NCBI GenBank assembly: GCA_964348015.1
Contig: CAYGBC010000030.1
Coordinates: forward strand, 47,181 to 111,180
DNA from: SOIA01 sp964348015
Lineage (GTDB): Bacteria; Acidobacteriota; Aminicenantia; Aminicenantales; Aminicenantaceae
Length of the DNA: 64,000 nt
Reading direction: 5' to 3'
Below, piece after piece: positions 1 through 8,067 of this stretch. The notes below the pieces were generated by a model. It was not told the DNA's origin, searched no databases, and saw nothing but the letters and a program-made list of their open reading frames with translations. A program made the translations under genes and the position numbers. Positions within the stretch are counted from its first letter, which is position 1. Each line of letters starts with the position of its first letter.

Positions 1-53
1 CAAATCCTCTCCGCTGGATTTTAAAAAAAAATCAGGAATTCCAAAATACGGGA

Positions 54-1019
54 GTGAAAAAGATCAGAGCGCCAGAATCCTTTGTTGGAGGAAAGAGTCG
101 GGTGTTTCAACGAATCCTCACTTTAATAGACAGAGTGAAGGACAGTGACGTACCCGTGTTCATTTGTGGCGAGAGCGGAACCGGAAAGGAGCTTGTGGCA
201 AGAACCATTCATACGAGCGGAGCAAGGAAAACGGGCAAATTTATTGCCGTGAACTGCGGAGCTATCCCGGAGCATCTTCTGGAAAGCGAACTGTTCGGGT
301 ATGTGAGAGGAGCCTTCACCGGAGCGGTGAGGACCAAGCCCGGGTTGATCGAGGAAGCGAATGGAGGGACATTCTTTTTGGATGAGATTTGCGACCTGCC
401 TCTGAATCTGCAGGCAAAACTTCTCCGTCTCCTCCAGGAAAGAGAAATACGAAGGATTGGAGAGAATACGCTCCTGCCAGTGAGCGGTAGATTTATCAGC
501 GCAACGAACAAGAATATTGAAAGAGAAATCGAGCTTGGCAATTTCCGTGAAGACCTGTATTACCGCCTCAAGATCATTACGTTCGAGCTTCCTCCTTTAA
601 GGGAAAGGAAGGAGGATCTTCATTTTCTTCTGAATTATTTCCTGGAGAAATACAGTTTCGAGATGACACGGGAACAGGCCTATTTTTCGCCTCGAGCACT
701 CGAGCTGTTGATCGGCTATTCATGGCCTGGAAACGTGAGGGAGCTCCAGAATGAAATCCAAAGGTGTCTGGTCTTCGCTGGAGAGAGCCGTCTGATTAAA
801 GAAGAATATCTTTCCTCGAAGATCAATCCTCAAGCCGAGAGATCTTCAAGTTCTTCTTATGATTTTTTCAAAGCCAGAGCTGAATTCGAGAAGAGATTCC
901 TCCATCAAGCTCTGGCCCGTTGGGATTTCCACAGAGCCAGGACCGCAAAAGAGATCGGCCTCAGTCGACAGGGCCTTTTTAAATTGATGAAGAAACACCA
1001 AATACATGCTGTCAAATAA
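54..1019 (+). CDS. NtrC-family sigma-54-dependent transcriptional activator (probably 5'-truncated by the window)
   Basis: AAA+ activator of sigma-54 RNA polymerase. The visible 321 residues hold Walker A GESGTGKE (about 39-46), the sigma-54 contact loop GAFTGA (86-91), Walker B GGTFFLDE (104-111), the sensor-2 segment SWPGNVREL, and a Fis-type helix-turn-helix at the C terminus (about 281-316). A GTG at 54 preceded by GGGA could start translation, but the frame stays open upstream to the window edge, and the AAA+ domain begins almost at residue 1. A receiver, FHA or GAF input domain may therefore lie outside the window. A free-standing AAA+/Fis activator without an input domain is the alternative. 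The family is certain; the start and the signal sensed are not. Confidence 0.9.
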   Translation: MKKIRAPESFVGGKSRVFQRILTLIDRVKDSDVPVFICGESGTGKELVARTIHTSGARKTGKFIAVNCGAIPEHLLESELFGYVRGAFTGAVRTKPGLIEEANGGTFFLDEICDLPLNLQAKLLRLLQEREIRRIGENTLLPVSGRFISATNKNIEREIELGNFREDLYYRLKIITFELPPLRERKEDLHFLLNYFLEKYSFEMTREQAYFSPRALELLIGYSWPGNVRELQNEIQRCLVFAGESRLIKEEYLSSKINPQAERSSSSSYDFFKARAEFEKRFLHQALARWDFHRARTAKEIGLSRQGLFKLMKKHQIHAVK

Positions 1020-1020
1020 A

Positions 1021-1050
1021 AATAAGGAAATTGGGGGAACATCCCTTATT
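1021..1050. repeat. Hairpin just after the sigma-54 activator gene
   Basis: A 7-bp inverted repeat, AATAAGG at 1021-1027 and CCTTATT at 1044-1050, encloses a loop carrying GGGGGAACATCCC. There is no T-tract, so it is not a convincing intrinsic terminator. The G-rich core resembles the other short GGGA/TCCC palindromes of this window. Confidence 0.35.
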
Positions 1051-1089
1051 ACTTGTCTGGGTCCGTATTATTTGGTATCTTTCTCTCAA

Positions 1090-1368
1090 ATGGAGAGCGT
1101 AAAGAAAAAGGAGAACGTATTTCAAACTCTTTGCCCCTGCTGTCAGTCCCTCCTCTGGATAGACTCAGTGACTCAAGAGGTGGTTCAATCTGAGAAAGGC
1201 GCTGGAAAGAAGAAAAAGTCTTTGGATGATCTGCTGATGAAGGAGAAAAAGAGAAAGAGTGAATTCGACCGAAAATTTGAAGCGACTGCAGAGCTGGAAA
1301 AACAGAAGAAGGAAAAGATTAAAGAGGGATTCAAAAAGGCCCTCACTCAGACCGAAAAAGAAGATTAA
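1090..1368 (+). CDS. Small charged protein with CPCC motif, unknown function
   Basis: About 92 residues from the ATG at 1090. The N-terminal part holds a CPCC motif (residues about 15-18) followed by a hydrophobic patch (SLLWID). The rest is very rich in Lys and Glu and predicts as a long charged helix. The CPCC could be half of a zinc knuckle or a redox pair. A longer reading from 1006 would overlap the upstream gene and adds residues with no motif, so the internal ATG is preferred. No family is recognised. It converges on nhaC with a gap of only 45 bp. Confidence 0.6.
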   Translation: MESVKKKENVFQTLCPCCQSLLWIDSVTQEVVQSEKGAGKKKKSLDDLLMKEKKRKSEFDRKFEATAELEKQKKEKIKEGFKKALTQTEKED

Positions 1369-1413
1369 AACTGTTGAGGTTTTTTCGTAAAGCCTTAGGA
1401 TTCGTTCCCGATC

Positions 1414-2838
1414 TTAACTCCCGATCTGGGTTTCATCCTCTCGGATTTTCGGAGCCATAGTGAAACCAGTAAAACCGAATAGGACAAGGATTATAACGGC
1501 GGCATAGTTCATTATGGCCCACGGGAGGTAAGTCGCAGGGGAAACTCCGATTGTTCCTGTGATAAAAGCGCCGGCCATGCTCCAGGGGATGAGAGGAACG
1601 ATGATGGCACCGCTTTCCTCTATGATCCGGGAAAGATTTTTGGCGGCAAGGCCTTTTTTCTTGTAAACCGGCGAGAGAAGCTCTCCAGGAATGATCATCG
1701 ACAGGTAAGAACTCGCGGTCATCATCGCTGTGACTATCGAGGAAGCGATGGTTGTCAGCACGATGCTCCATGTTTTGTTGGCGAATCGCATCACCCGGTC
1801 CAGAATGACCGAGAGCAGCCCCGTGCGCTGCATGATCCCCCCGAAGCTGAAGGCCGTGAAAGCGATGAGTTGTGTTTCCATCATGCTCATCAACCCACCC
1901 CGGGAGATCAGCTCGTCGACTTTTTCAACGCCAGTCTGCGCCTCGTATCCGGTGTTCATGGCTGTGGCCACATCCGTGACCGCAGCCCCCTGGAAGATGA
2001 TAGCCAGTATTCCGGCCACCAAGGAGGAGAGAAGCATGCCGGGTATGGTCGGCTTTTTGGTGAAGGCAAAGTAGAAAACAATGGCCATGGGCAGGAGCAG
2101 GAGGACATTGAAGTTGAAGTTGTCCTTCAATGTTTGGATGATGAGTGTCATGTCCTTGGATTCCACTTGTTCTCCACCGTATCTCAGCCCAACAAAGAAA
2201 TAGATCGCGAGGCCGAAGAGCCAGGCTGGAGTCGCTGACCAGAGCATGTGCTTGATATGATCAAAGAGGTTCGATCCTGCGGCCACAGGAGCCAGATTGG
2301 TCACATCCGAAAAAGGAGACATCTTGTCTCCGAAATAAGCGCCAGCGACTATGGCTCCAGCTGCCGGACCGAGCGGGACTCCCAGGCCCATGGCAATACC
2401 CATGAAAGCCACTCCGAGAGTGCCTATGGTGCCCCAAGAGGTTCCCGTGGCCAAAGAAGTGAGCGAACATACGAAGCAGGCTGTGACCAGGAAATATTGA
2501 GGCGATATGAGCTTCAAGCCATAGTAGATAACCATCGGAATGGTTCCGCACGCGATCCAGGAGCCAATCAGGATACCGACGCAGAGCATAATCAAAATGG
2601 CTGGCATCGCTTTATGGATGCTGTTGACGATGCCCTCTTCCATTTCCTTCCACTTGAAACGGAGGATAAGACCAAGCGTACCCGTGATAAAAGCAGCGGC
2701 CACGAGGAGAACTTGGGCAGCGATTCTGTAGACTCCGTAGCCAATCCCGAGAAGAATCCCCATGGCGACCAGAGGAATCAGAGCGATAATAAGACTGGGT
2801 TCTTTAGATTTTTGTGTTTGATTCTGCTTTTCATTCAC
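1414..2838 (-). CDS. nhaC: Na+/H+ antiporter, NhaC family
   Basis: Inner-membrane secondary transporter of 474 residues, the usual NhaC length. A short hydrophilic N terminus is followed by about eleven hydrophobic segments. Family signatures include ATGTSWGTIGTLG (about 130-142), the acidic FGDKMSPFSD segment (about 168-178), and a C-terminal half ending in IIVPLIPWSMAGAF. NhaC proteins exchange H+ for Na+, and relatives exchange organic anions, so malate/lactate or amino-acid antiport is an alternative. It lies 55 bp downstream of the isoaspartyl dipeptidase on the same strand and is probably co-transcribed from the promoter near 4123-4151. That suggests coupling of peptide use to sodium or proton balance. 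Confidence 0.9.
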   Translation of the reverse strand: MNEKQNQTQKSKEPSLIIALIPLVAMGILLGIGYGVYRIAAQVLLVAAAFITGTLGLILRFKWKEMEEGIVNSIHKAMPAILIMLCVGILIGSWIACGTIPMVIYYGLKLISPQYFLVTACFVCSLTSLATGTSWGTIGTLGVAFMGIAMGLGVPLGPAAGAIVAGAYFGDKMSPFSDVTNLAPVAAGSNLFDHIKHMLWSATPAWLFGLAIYFFVGLRYGGEQVESKDMTLIIQTLKDNFNFNVLLLLPMAIVFYFAFTKKPTIPGMLLSSLVAGILAIIFQGAAVTDVATAMNTGYEAQTGVEKVDELISRGGLMSMMETQLIAFTAFSFGGIMQRTGLLSVILDRVMRFANKTWSIVLTTIASSIVTAMMTASSYLSMIIPGELLSPVYKKKGLAAKNLSRIIEESGAIIVPLIPWSMAGAFITGTIGVSPATYLPWAIMNYAAVIILVLFGFTGFTMAPKIREDETQIGS

Positions 2839-2893
2839 GATTTTCCTCTCTTTTCCCAGATGTTATATGTGAATCCTGCTGCAAAATCTCAGA

Positions 2894-4069
2894 TTACGCT
2901 GATGAAAATGTTCCCCTGGCAATGAGTTTCTTGTCGGCCATCATCTGTCTTCCCATGGCGAAAGAATCTGTCAGGTTCAAATTTTTATCGAGCAAGATTA
3001 AATCCGCGTCTTTGCCGGCCTGGATTTCCCCCTTTTGTGAGAGCTTGTAAAATGCGGCCGGATTCAAGGTGAACAGCTTCACAGCATCCTGAAAGTCAAT
3101 AATACTTTTTTGCACCAGGTGACGGAAATTTCCTAAAAGACTTTGCTGGGTGGCTATTGTCAGCCCCTGAAGGTTCCCTCTGTCATCGAAAACAGGCATG
3201 CTTCCGTTGCTGTCTGAGCTGACGGTGACCTGGCTGAGGGAAGCTTTTTTTTCGAGACAGAGTCGGATGGCTTCTCCGATGCTCATTCCGTTGCCCTCTT
3301 GATTTTCCGGATCATGCCCTGCAGTGAGGTCAATGTATCCCCCTGCTTGGACAAATCTGATCGCCTCATCCAAGAGTTCCGGAGTGCGGTTGACATGTGT
3401 CGGAATAACCTGGGTGACAGGAATTTCAGTCTCCTGGATCAGCGTGAAGAGCATTTCCAGCTTTCGCGGGCCGTCACCAAGATGGACATGGAGGATTCCG
3501 GCTTTTCCACCGAGCATTCCTCCAACCCGGCATTCCGCGGCTAATCGGGCGAATTCTTCAAACGTGGGTTGTGACGAACGGTGGTCTGATATGGCGACCT
3601 CTCCCCCTCCAATGACCTTATCTATGAGTATCAGGTCGGAGCGAATGCTGCCCGTGATCGTCACAAGAGGAATTTGGTAGGACCCGGAGAAGATGTAGGT
3701 GGTGATGCCTTCTGCGCTGAGGCCTCGTGCTTTGGCCAGGAGAGATTCCATATGACGGGTTGTTCCATCAGTTCCCAAGCAGCCGATAACAGTCGTCACT
3801 CCGCACGAGATGATGTCCTCGATCATAATTTCAGGAGCCCTGGTCTCTGGTCCGCCCTCTCCGCCGCCTCCGAGAATGTGGACGTGGCTGTCAATCAGAC
3901 CGGGAATGGCGATCTTTTCTGAGGCATTGATCACTTCAAGATTTATTCCTTTGATTTCGATTTGACCTGGATCGCTGACGGCGCCGATCCTGTTCCCGGC
4001 TATCAGAATATCTTTTTGGCCTAGAGCCTCGGGTGCAAAGACCGTGCACTTTTGGATGAGTGTCAGCAT
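2894..4069 (-). CDS. iadA: Isoaspartyl dipeptidase (beta-aspartyl peptidase)
   Basis: Binuclear-metal amidohydrolase that cleaves beta-Asp-Xaa dipeptides left when damaged proteins are degraded. It has 391 residues, as in E. coli IadA. Visible metal ligands are HVH (62-64), His196 in LHVHLGD, His225 in PTHVNR and the catalytic Asp286 in SSDSNGS; the AISDHRS signature is at 159-165. The bridging position that is a carbamylated Lys in E. coli IadA aligns with Glu157 (GEVAISDHR), a Lys-to-Glu exchange known elsewhere in the amidohydrolase superfamily. The ATG at 4069 is preceded by GGAGG. It heads a two-gene unit with nhaC. The assignment is strong; the substrate range of the Glu variant is uncertain. 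Confidence 0.93.
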   Translation of the reverse strand: MLTLIQKCTVFAPEALGQKDILIAGNRIGAVSDPGQIEIKGINLEVINASEKIAIPGLIDSHVHILGGGGEGGPETRAPEIMIEDIISCGVTTVIGCLGTDGTTRHMESLLAKARGLSAEGITTYIFSGSYQIPLVTITGSIRSDLILIDKVIGGGEVAISDHRSSQPTFEEFARLAAECRVGGMLGGKAGILHVHLGDGPRKLEMLFTLIQETEIPVTQVIPTHVNRTPELLDEAIRFVQAGGYIDLTAGHDPENQEGNGMSIGEAIRLCLEKKASLSQVTVSSDSNGSMPVFDDRGNLQGLTIATQQSLLGNFRHLVQKSIIDFQDAVKLFTLNPAAFYKLSQKGEIQAGKDADLILLDKNLNLTDSFAMGRQMMADKKLIARGTFSSA

Positions 4070-4122
4070 CTTGTCCTCCGTATTGAACTCAAAGAGGGAA
4101 GTTATGAATATTTTTACTCGCT

Positions 4123-4151
4123 AAATTATCATGGAATATTCATATTTTCAA
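4123..4151 (-). promoter_or_regulatory. Predicted sigma-70 promoter for iadA-nhaC
   Basis: On the minus strand TTGAAA (4146-4151) and TAATTT (4123-4128) are 17 bp apart. Transcription would start near 4116, giving a leader of about 47 nt with a GGAGG ribosome-binding site before the iadA ATG. Confidence 0.5.
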
Positions 4152-4160
4152 GAAATAATA

Positions 4161-4173
4161 GGGGACGATCCCC
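4161..4173. repeat. Short GGGGA-CGA-TCCCC palindrome
   Basis: A 13-bp palindrome with a 5-bp stem and 3-nt centre, lying between the divergent iadA and PlsC-like promoters. It belongs to a set of similar G4/C4 palindromes in intergenic DNA (24911, 44419, 45140 and 59641). Confidence 0.5.
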
Positions 4174-4182
4174 ATATACATT

Positions 4183-4211
4183 TTGAATTTTTAGTTAAAT
4201 TTTCTTAAAAT
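4183..4211 (+). promoter_or_regulatory. Predicted sigma-70 promoter for the PlsC-like gene
   Basis: TTGAAT (4183-4188) and TAAAAT (4206-4211) are 17 bp apart. The predicted start near 4218 leaves a leader of about 22 nt that lacks a clear Shine-Dalgarno sequence. Confidence 0.45.
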
Positions 4212-4239
4212 AGATAAAACACTGAACCGGATAATCAGA

Positions 4240-4998
4240 ATGGCAACGATCGAGGAAGAACTGAAACGTGCGGAGCCTGTCATACAGCGGATCAGCAGTC
4301 TTGCGCTGCTTGGAAAAAAGATCGTCATACAGGGAAAAGAAAATTTCATTAAGAAAGGCCCGAATATCATCGTGGGGAACCATATCGGGACATTTAAGGA
4401 CGCGGCGACACTGTTTAAAGTCGTCCCCCGACAGATATTTTGGACATCGAATAAAATGGTTTTTGACAAGCGCGATTTCAATCGTCTTATCCGAAAGCAT
4501 TTCAAGAGACATATGAAGAACTTCGGGCTCTTCGTGGATCTGCTGCTCAGTCCTTTGAAATCCCTTTTCACATCTTATTTTGCCTCGACCATAAAGAAGG
4601 TGGGGGCCATTCCAGTGGATATGGAACAAAAAACGAGGACGGCTATGGAGCGGTGTCAGGAATACCTGGAAAATGGGAGGGCGGTCATTGCTCTTCAAGG
4701 CTGGGGCCGTGTGCTGAAAAAAGATCCAAATCCGTATGTCCACACTTTCAAGAGAGGAACATCTATCCTTTCCTATAACCTGTATCATGAGGAGGGGATT
4801 TCTGTTCCTGTCACTCCGATTGCCATGTTTGGCACCCAGGTGCCTTTCCTGGTTCCGACGAAGGTGAAAGTCAATGTCGGTGAGCCTCTCTATATAAAAG
4901 ATTATTTGGGGGGAGGATTTGAAGAGAGCGTGGAAAGGTTCAGAAAAGCTCTTGAGAACACAGTGACAAAGCTTTTCTTTGATATTCTGGAGTGGTGA
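4240..4998 (+). CDS. Divergent PlsC-like glycerolipid acyltransferase
   Basis: A 252-residue protein of the 1-acylglycerol-3-phosphate acyltransferase fold, expected at the inner face of the cytoplasmic membrane in phospholipid synthesis. The first block reads GNHIGTFKDAA, so the His-Asp pair is separated by five residues rather than the canonical four. The position of the FPEGTR substrate block reads ALQGWGR, without the usual Glu. The later block PVTPIAMFG and the IKDYLGG tail match the family. These departures mean that the acceptor lipid, or even catalysis, is uncertain. It is a single-gene unit facing away from iadA and converging on the M29-like gene. The fold is fairly sure, the reaction is not. 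Confidence 0.7.
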   Translation: MATIEEELKRAEPVIQRISSLALLGKKIVIQGKENFIKKGPNIIVGNHIGTFKDAATLFKVVPRQIFWTSNKMVFDKRDFNRLIRKHFKRHMKNFGLFVDLLLSPLKSLFTSYFASTIKKVGAIPVDMEQKTRTAMERCQEYLENGRAVIALQGWGRVLKKDPNPYVHTFKRGTSILSYNLYHEEGISVPVTPIAMFGTQVPFLVPTKVKVNVGEPLYIKDYLGGGFEESVERFRKALENTVTKLFFDILEW

Positions 4999-5059
4999 GA
5001 TATCCTCTTTTTATTTGGACACGGTTCTCCAGCAGGAAAAGCAGGTATTCCAGAAATTC

Positions 5060-6007
5060 TTAGACGAGAAACCTTCCTTCTTGGGCAATCAGGTTTCCTT
5101 TAGCGTGAATGGTGACTTTATCCACCAGAGCATCATAATGATGCGGGCTCGCATTTTTTCCAAGGCCGTAGGAGTCGCCGATAGCAAAATGGGCAGTTCC
5201 AAAGGCTTTTTCGGCTTCCAACATGTTCGCCGTAATTCGGGCCTTTCTGTTCGTCCCGATGCCAAATTCACCTATGATTCTTCCCGTTTCGTCTTTGCCG
5301 ATATTCTGAAGGATCGCCGCGATTCCCTTTCCGCTGGATCTGACCAGTCGGCCTTTCTCAAACTCCATCACTCCGCGTCCCAACTTGTCGTCAATGAGTT
5401 TGATGACCAGTTTTCCTGAGAAAGTCTCCTCCAGGGGAGCTGTGAAACATTCGCCTGCGGGGAGGTTTCCATGCATTCCTTTCCGGCTGATATCTCCGTT
5501 GTCGTTCGCCCATTTCCTGCCTTTGACGCTGAACTGGATTCGAGTGCCTTCCGGATTCTCTACGAGGACGTCATCCGCATCTTTCAGAGCTTTGATGACT
5601 TTTTGGGTGAACTGGTCCATGGCTTTGAAATCGATGTTCACCAGGCGTTCCATCATTTCTCTTGTCAGGCCAGGCATCATGCAGATCCGGCCGTATTCCA
5701 TTCCGGTTTTGACCATGTATCCTCGAAAAGGCTTTTCTTCGATCCTCGCATCAAGGATGTAGGCGATGACGTTCGCGTTTTCAGCCATTTGTTTAAAGAG
5801 ACGCGTCGGTTGCGTGATGGGCCGGAGGGTTTCAGTCATCAGATAAGTGGTTGATTCTGCCCCGACCTTCTTGGCCCAGTAGGCAAATGCCTCTGCGATT
5901 TCCATTTTGTCTTTATCTGTCACGAGCAGGAATTTTTCGCTTTTTCGGAGGCGGAGAGATTGCTTGACGGCTTTCTCTCCCGCTTCAAGAAGTTTGTTCG
6001 TTCTCAT
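5060..6007 (-). CDS. M29-like metallo-aminopeptidase
   Basis: About 315 residues resembling the thermophilic M29 aminopeptidase family (AmpS type), dimeric enzymes that remove N-terminal residues using two metal ions. Likely ligands are in the C-terminal half: the Glu of NLPAGECF, the Glu of GEFGIGTN, the His of TAHFAIGDSYG and the His/Asp of HHYDALVDK, in family order. The protein is shorter than classic M29 enzymes (about 370-410), mainly at the N terminus. The ATG at 6007 is used; a TTG at 6031 would add eight residues. It follows the PpiD-like gene closely and may share its transcript. Cytoplasmic, probably in final peptide breakdown. Confidence 0.85.
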   Translation of the reverse strand: MRTNKLLEAGEKAVKQSLRLRKSEKFLLVTDKDKMEIAEAFAYWAKKVGAESTTYLMTETLRPITQPTRLFKQMAENANVIAYILDARIEEKPFRGYMVKTGMEYGRICMMPGLTREMMERLVNIDFKAMDQFTQKVIKALKDADDVLVENPEGTRIQFSVKGRKWANDNGDISRKGMHGNLPAGECFTAPLEETFSGKLVIKLIDDKLGRGVMEFEKGRLVRSSGKGIAAILQNIGKDETGRIIGEFGIGTNRKARITANMLEAEKAFGTAHFAIGDSYGLGKNASPHHYDALVDKVTIHAKGNLIAQEGRFLV

Positions 6008-6046
6008 TTCGTTCGTTGTCTGGGTACTCAAGCCTATCCCAGTTGA

Positions 6047-7978
6047 TTATTCTTCGCCCTCGAATCGGGAAAGGACATCGGAGCTGATCTTCAAGAAAAT
6101 GTCATATTTGATCTCGACTCTGTATTCCTCTCTCAACTTTGTCATATAAGAGAGGAAGAATTTGTTTCTTTTTTCTTCGAGCAGACTTTGCTTCTCTGTT
6201 TCCTTGTCCTTCTCTAAATCTTCCCGAGTGACTTCCTTTCTGTCCAGCACTTTGATCAAGACATAGCCGCCCTCGAATTCGATGGGATCGCTCGATTCTC
6301 CTAAAGGAAGCGAAAAGGCAAGCTGGTCGATTTCAAGATTTTCTCCGACAATGCTGAGGTATTGATTCCGTTGGTGTTCGTTGACGGTTTTGTATTCGAG
6401 CCCGTATTTTTCAGCCAGCTTCTCTAGATTTTCTCTGGTGAGCTCCTCTTTGATATTTCTGATTTTTTCAGCCGCGATCTCTTTTTTCTGCAGAGTGGTG
6501 ACTTCCTGTTTGACTTCATCTTCCACTTCCACGAGCTCTGCCTGTTTGGGGAGTTCGATCTTTTCAAGCTGGGCAATCCCCACTCCCTTATAAGTGGAGA
6601 TAGGAGTGGAGATGTCGTTTTCTTTTAGCTGGAAAAGCGCACTGCTGATCATCCCTGAAGAGTCGATATCTTCGATAGGCTCCCGCTCTTTGAGGAGACC
6701 CGGCGTGATGATGTCTATTCCGAGTGATTGAGCCGCCTTTTTCAAGTTTTTCTCTTTCCTGGCGTTTTTTTCTAACTCAGAGACTCTTTCTTCGGCGATC
6801 TCCCTGGCCTTCTGGTCGAGGAGAATATTCTGGATTCTCTCTCTGACTTCAATAAGCGGCCGTATTCGGGGAGGCGTCTTTTCTGTGATTTTCAGGATGG
6901 CAATCCCTTCTTCAGATTTTATGATGTCAGATATTTCTCCTTCCGAGAGCCCTCCAATTTCTTCCTGTTCGGGAGGCGGAAGTGTTCTCCATTCATAAAG
7001 GCCCCAATCTCCTCCGTCCATCGCTTTGGAATCCTTGGAGTAAGTTTGTGCGAGCGCACCGAAATCTTCACCATTCCTGATTTTCTCAAGTATTCTTCGG
7101 CCCTCGGCCTCGATGAGTTCCTGCTCTTTGTCTTCGTAGGGAATATAGATCCGGCTGACTTTTACCGATTCGGGCTCTTTGAACTGCGACTCGTTCTCCT
7201 TATAGTATTCCTCGATTTCTGAATCATTTAGCTCGATTTCTTGTTTTATGTCTTCTGTGCTGAAGAAGACAACCGAAGCCTCGCGTCTTTCCGGGATTTT
7301 GTATTTTTCCCTGTTCTGGTCAAAATATTCCCGGATTTCACTGGAAGAAGGCTCTTCCTTCAGTTCCATTTTATCCGCTTCAGCAGCGACATATTCCATC
7401 TGGGCGGATTCGTTTTTGTTCTTGTAGCTTTCCCAGAGTTCTTCTGGAGTTACGGCAATCCCCGCTGTGAGGACTTGTATGACTTTGTTGGTGATGATCT
7501 CTTTTCGAACACCTTCTTCGAATTCTGAGACGGGTATCCGGTTCCATTCCAGTATTCTTTTGTAGACATCGAATCCGACGAATTTTCCGTCCTGCTGGAA
7601 GACGGGATAGTTCCTTATTCTCTCCCGCAGTTCCTCGTCGGATGCGGTTATCCCTAATTCTCTGGCCTTTTGAAGCAGAATGGTCTGCTGAATGATTTGC
7701 TCGAGCACTTGCTGAGGAATGTTGAGCTGCTGAATCAGGTTTTTGTTGATATCCTGAAATTCATTACTCAGCATTTCAAGCCGCTGCATGAGATTCTGGT
7801 AATAGTAATCCGCAGAAATTTTTTCATTCTTTACCTTGGCAATCGTGCTTGTGGCTCTGGCTTCACCCAGGCGTCCGGCTCCACCCCAGACAGCAAAGAT
7901 GGTGATGATAAAAGCGATGATCACCAACCAGAGGGTTGGCGCCAAGGATTTGACGTTTTTGCGCATTGCTTTGAGCAT
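6047..7978 (-). CDS. PpiD/SurA-like periplasmic chaperone with parvulin domain
   Basis: Membrane-anchored periplasmic folding factor of 643 residues. One N-terminal transmembrane anchor (about 13-32) is followed by a SurA-N-like chaperone region (about 35-190), a long charged linker, a parvulin-type rotamase domain (about 265-365, with the DFGALAQTYSKD and GGDWGLYEW blocks) and a second degenerate SurA/parvulin-like region to the C terminus. The usual A-R-H-I opening of parvulins reads V-S-R-I here, so prolyl isomerase activity may be weak, as in PpiD. It is about 20 residues longer than E. coli PpiD. It presumably helps outer-membrane and secreted proteins fold. It sits between the acyl-CoA dehydrogenase and M29-like genes. 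Confidence 0.88.
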   Translation of the reverse strand: MLKAMRKNVKSLAPTLWLVIIAFIITIFAVWGGAGRLGEARATSTIAKVKNEKISADYYYQNLMQRLEMLSNEFQDINKNLIQQLNIPQQVLEQIIQQTILLQKARELGITASDEELRERIRNYPVFQQDGKFVGFDVYKRILEWNRIPVSEFEEGVRKEIITNKVIQVLTAGIAVTPEELWESYKNKNESAQMEYVAAEADKMELKEEPSSSEIREYFDQNREKYKIPERREASVVFFSTEDIKQEIELNDSEIEEYYKENESQFKEPESVKVSRIYIPYEDKEQELIEAEGRRILEKIRNGEDFGALAQTYSKDSKAMDGGDWGLYEWRTLPPPEQEEIGGLSEGEISDIIKSEEGIAILKITEKTPPRIRPLIEVRERIQNILLDQKAREIAEERVSELEKNARKEKNLKKAAQSLGIDIITPGLLKEREPIEDIDSSGMISSALFQLKENDISTPISTYKGVGIAQLEKIELPKQAELVEVEDEVKQEVTTLQKKEIAAEKIRNIKEELTRENLEKLAEKYGLEYKTVNEHQRNQYLSIVGENLEIDQLAFSLPLGESSDPIEFEGGYVLIKVLDRKEVTREDLEKDKETEKQSLLEEKRNKFFLSYMTKLREEYRVEIKYDIFLKISSDVLSRFEGEE

Positions 7979-8067
7979 GTTATCACCTCAATAAGGATGA
8001 GTTCTTCATCCGGTTAATCTTTCACGAACCATGATTCTTTTAATCCTGAAAGTCGATATCTATCCGC

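Noticed and set aside
2248..2925. A long plus-strand open frame opposite nhaC.
   Set aside because: Its composition mirrors the antiporter on the other strand, it has no recognisable domain, and nhaC is a complete conserved gene.
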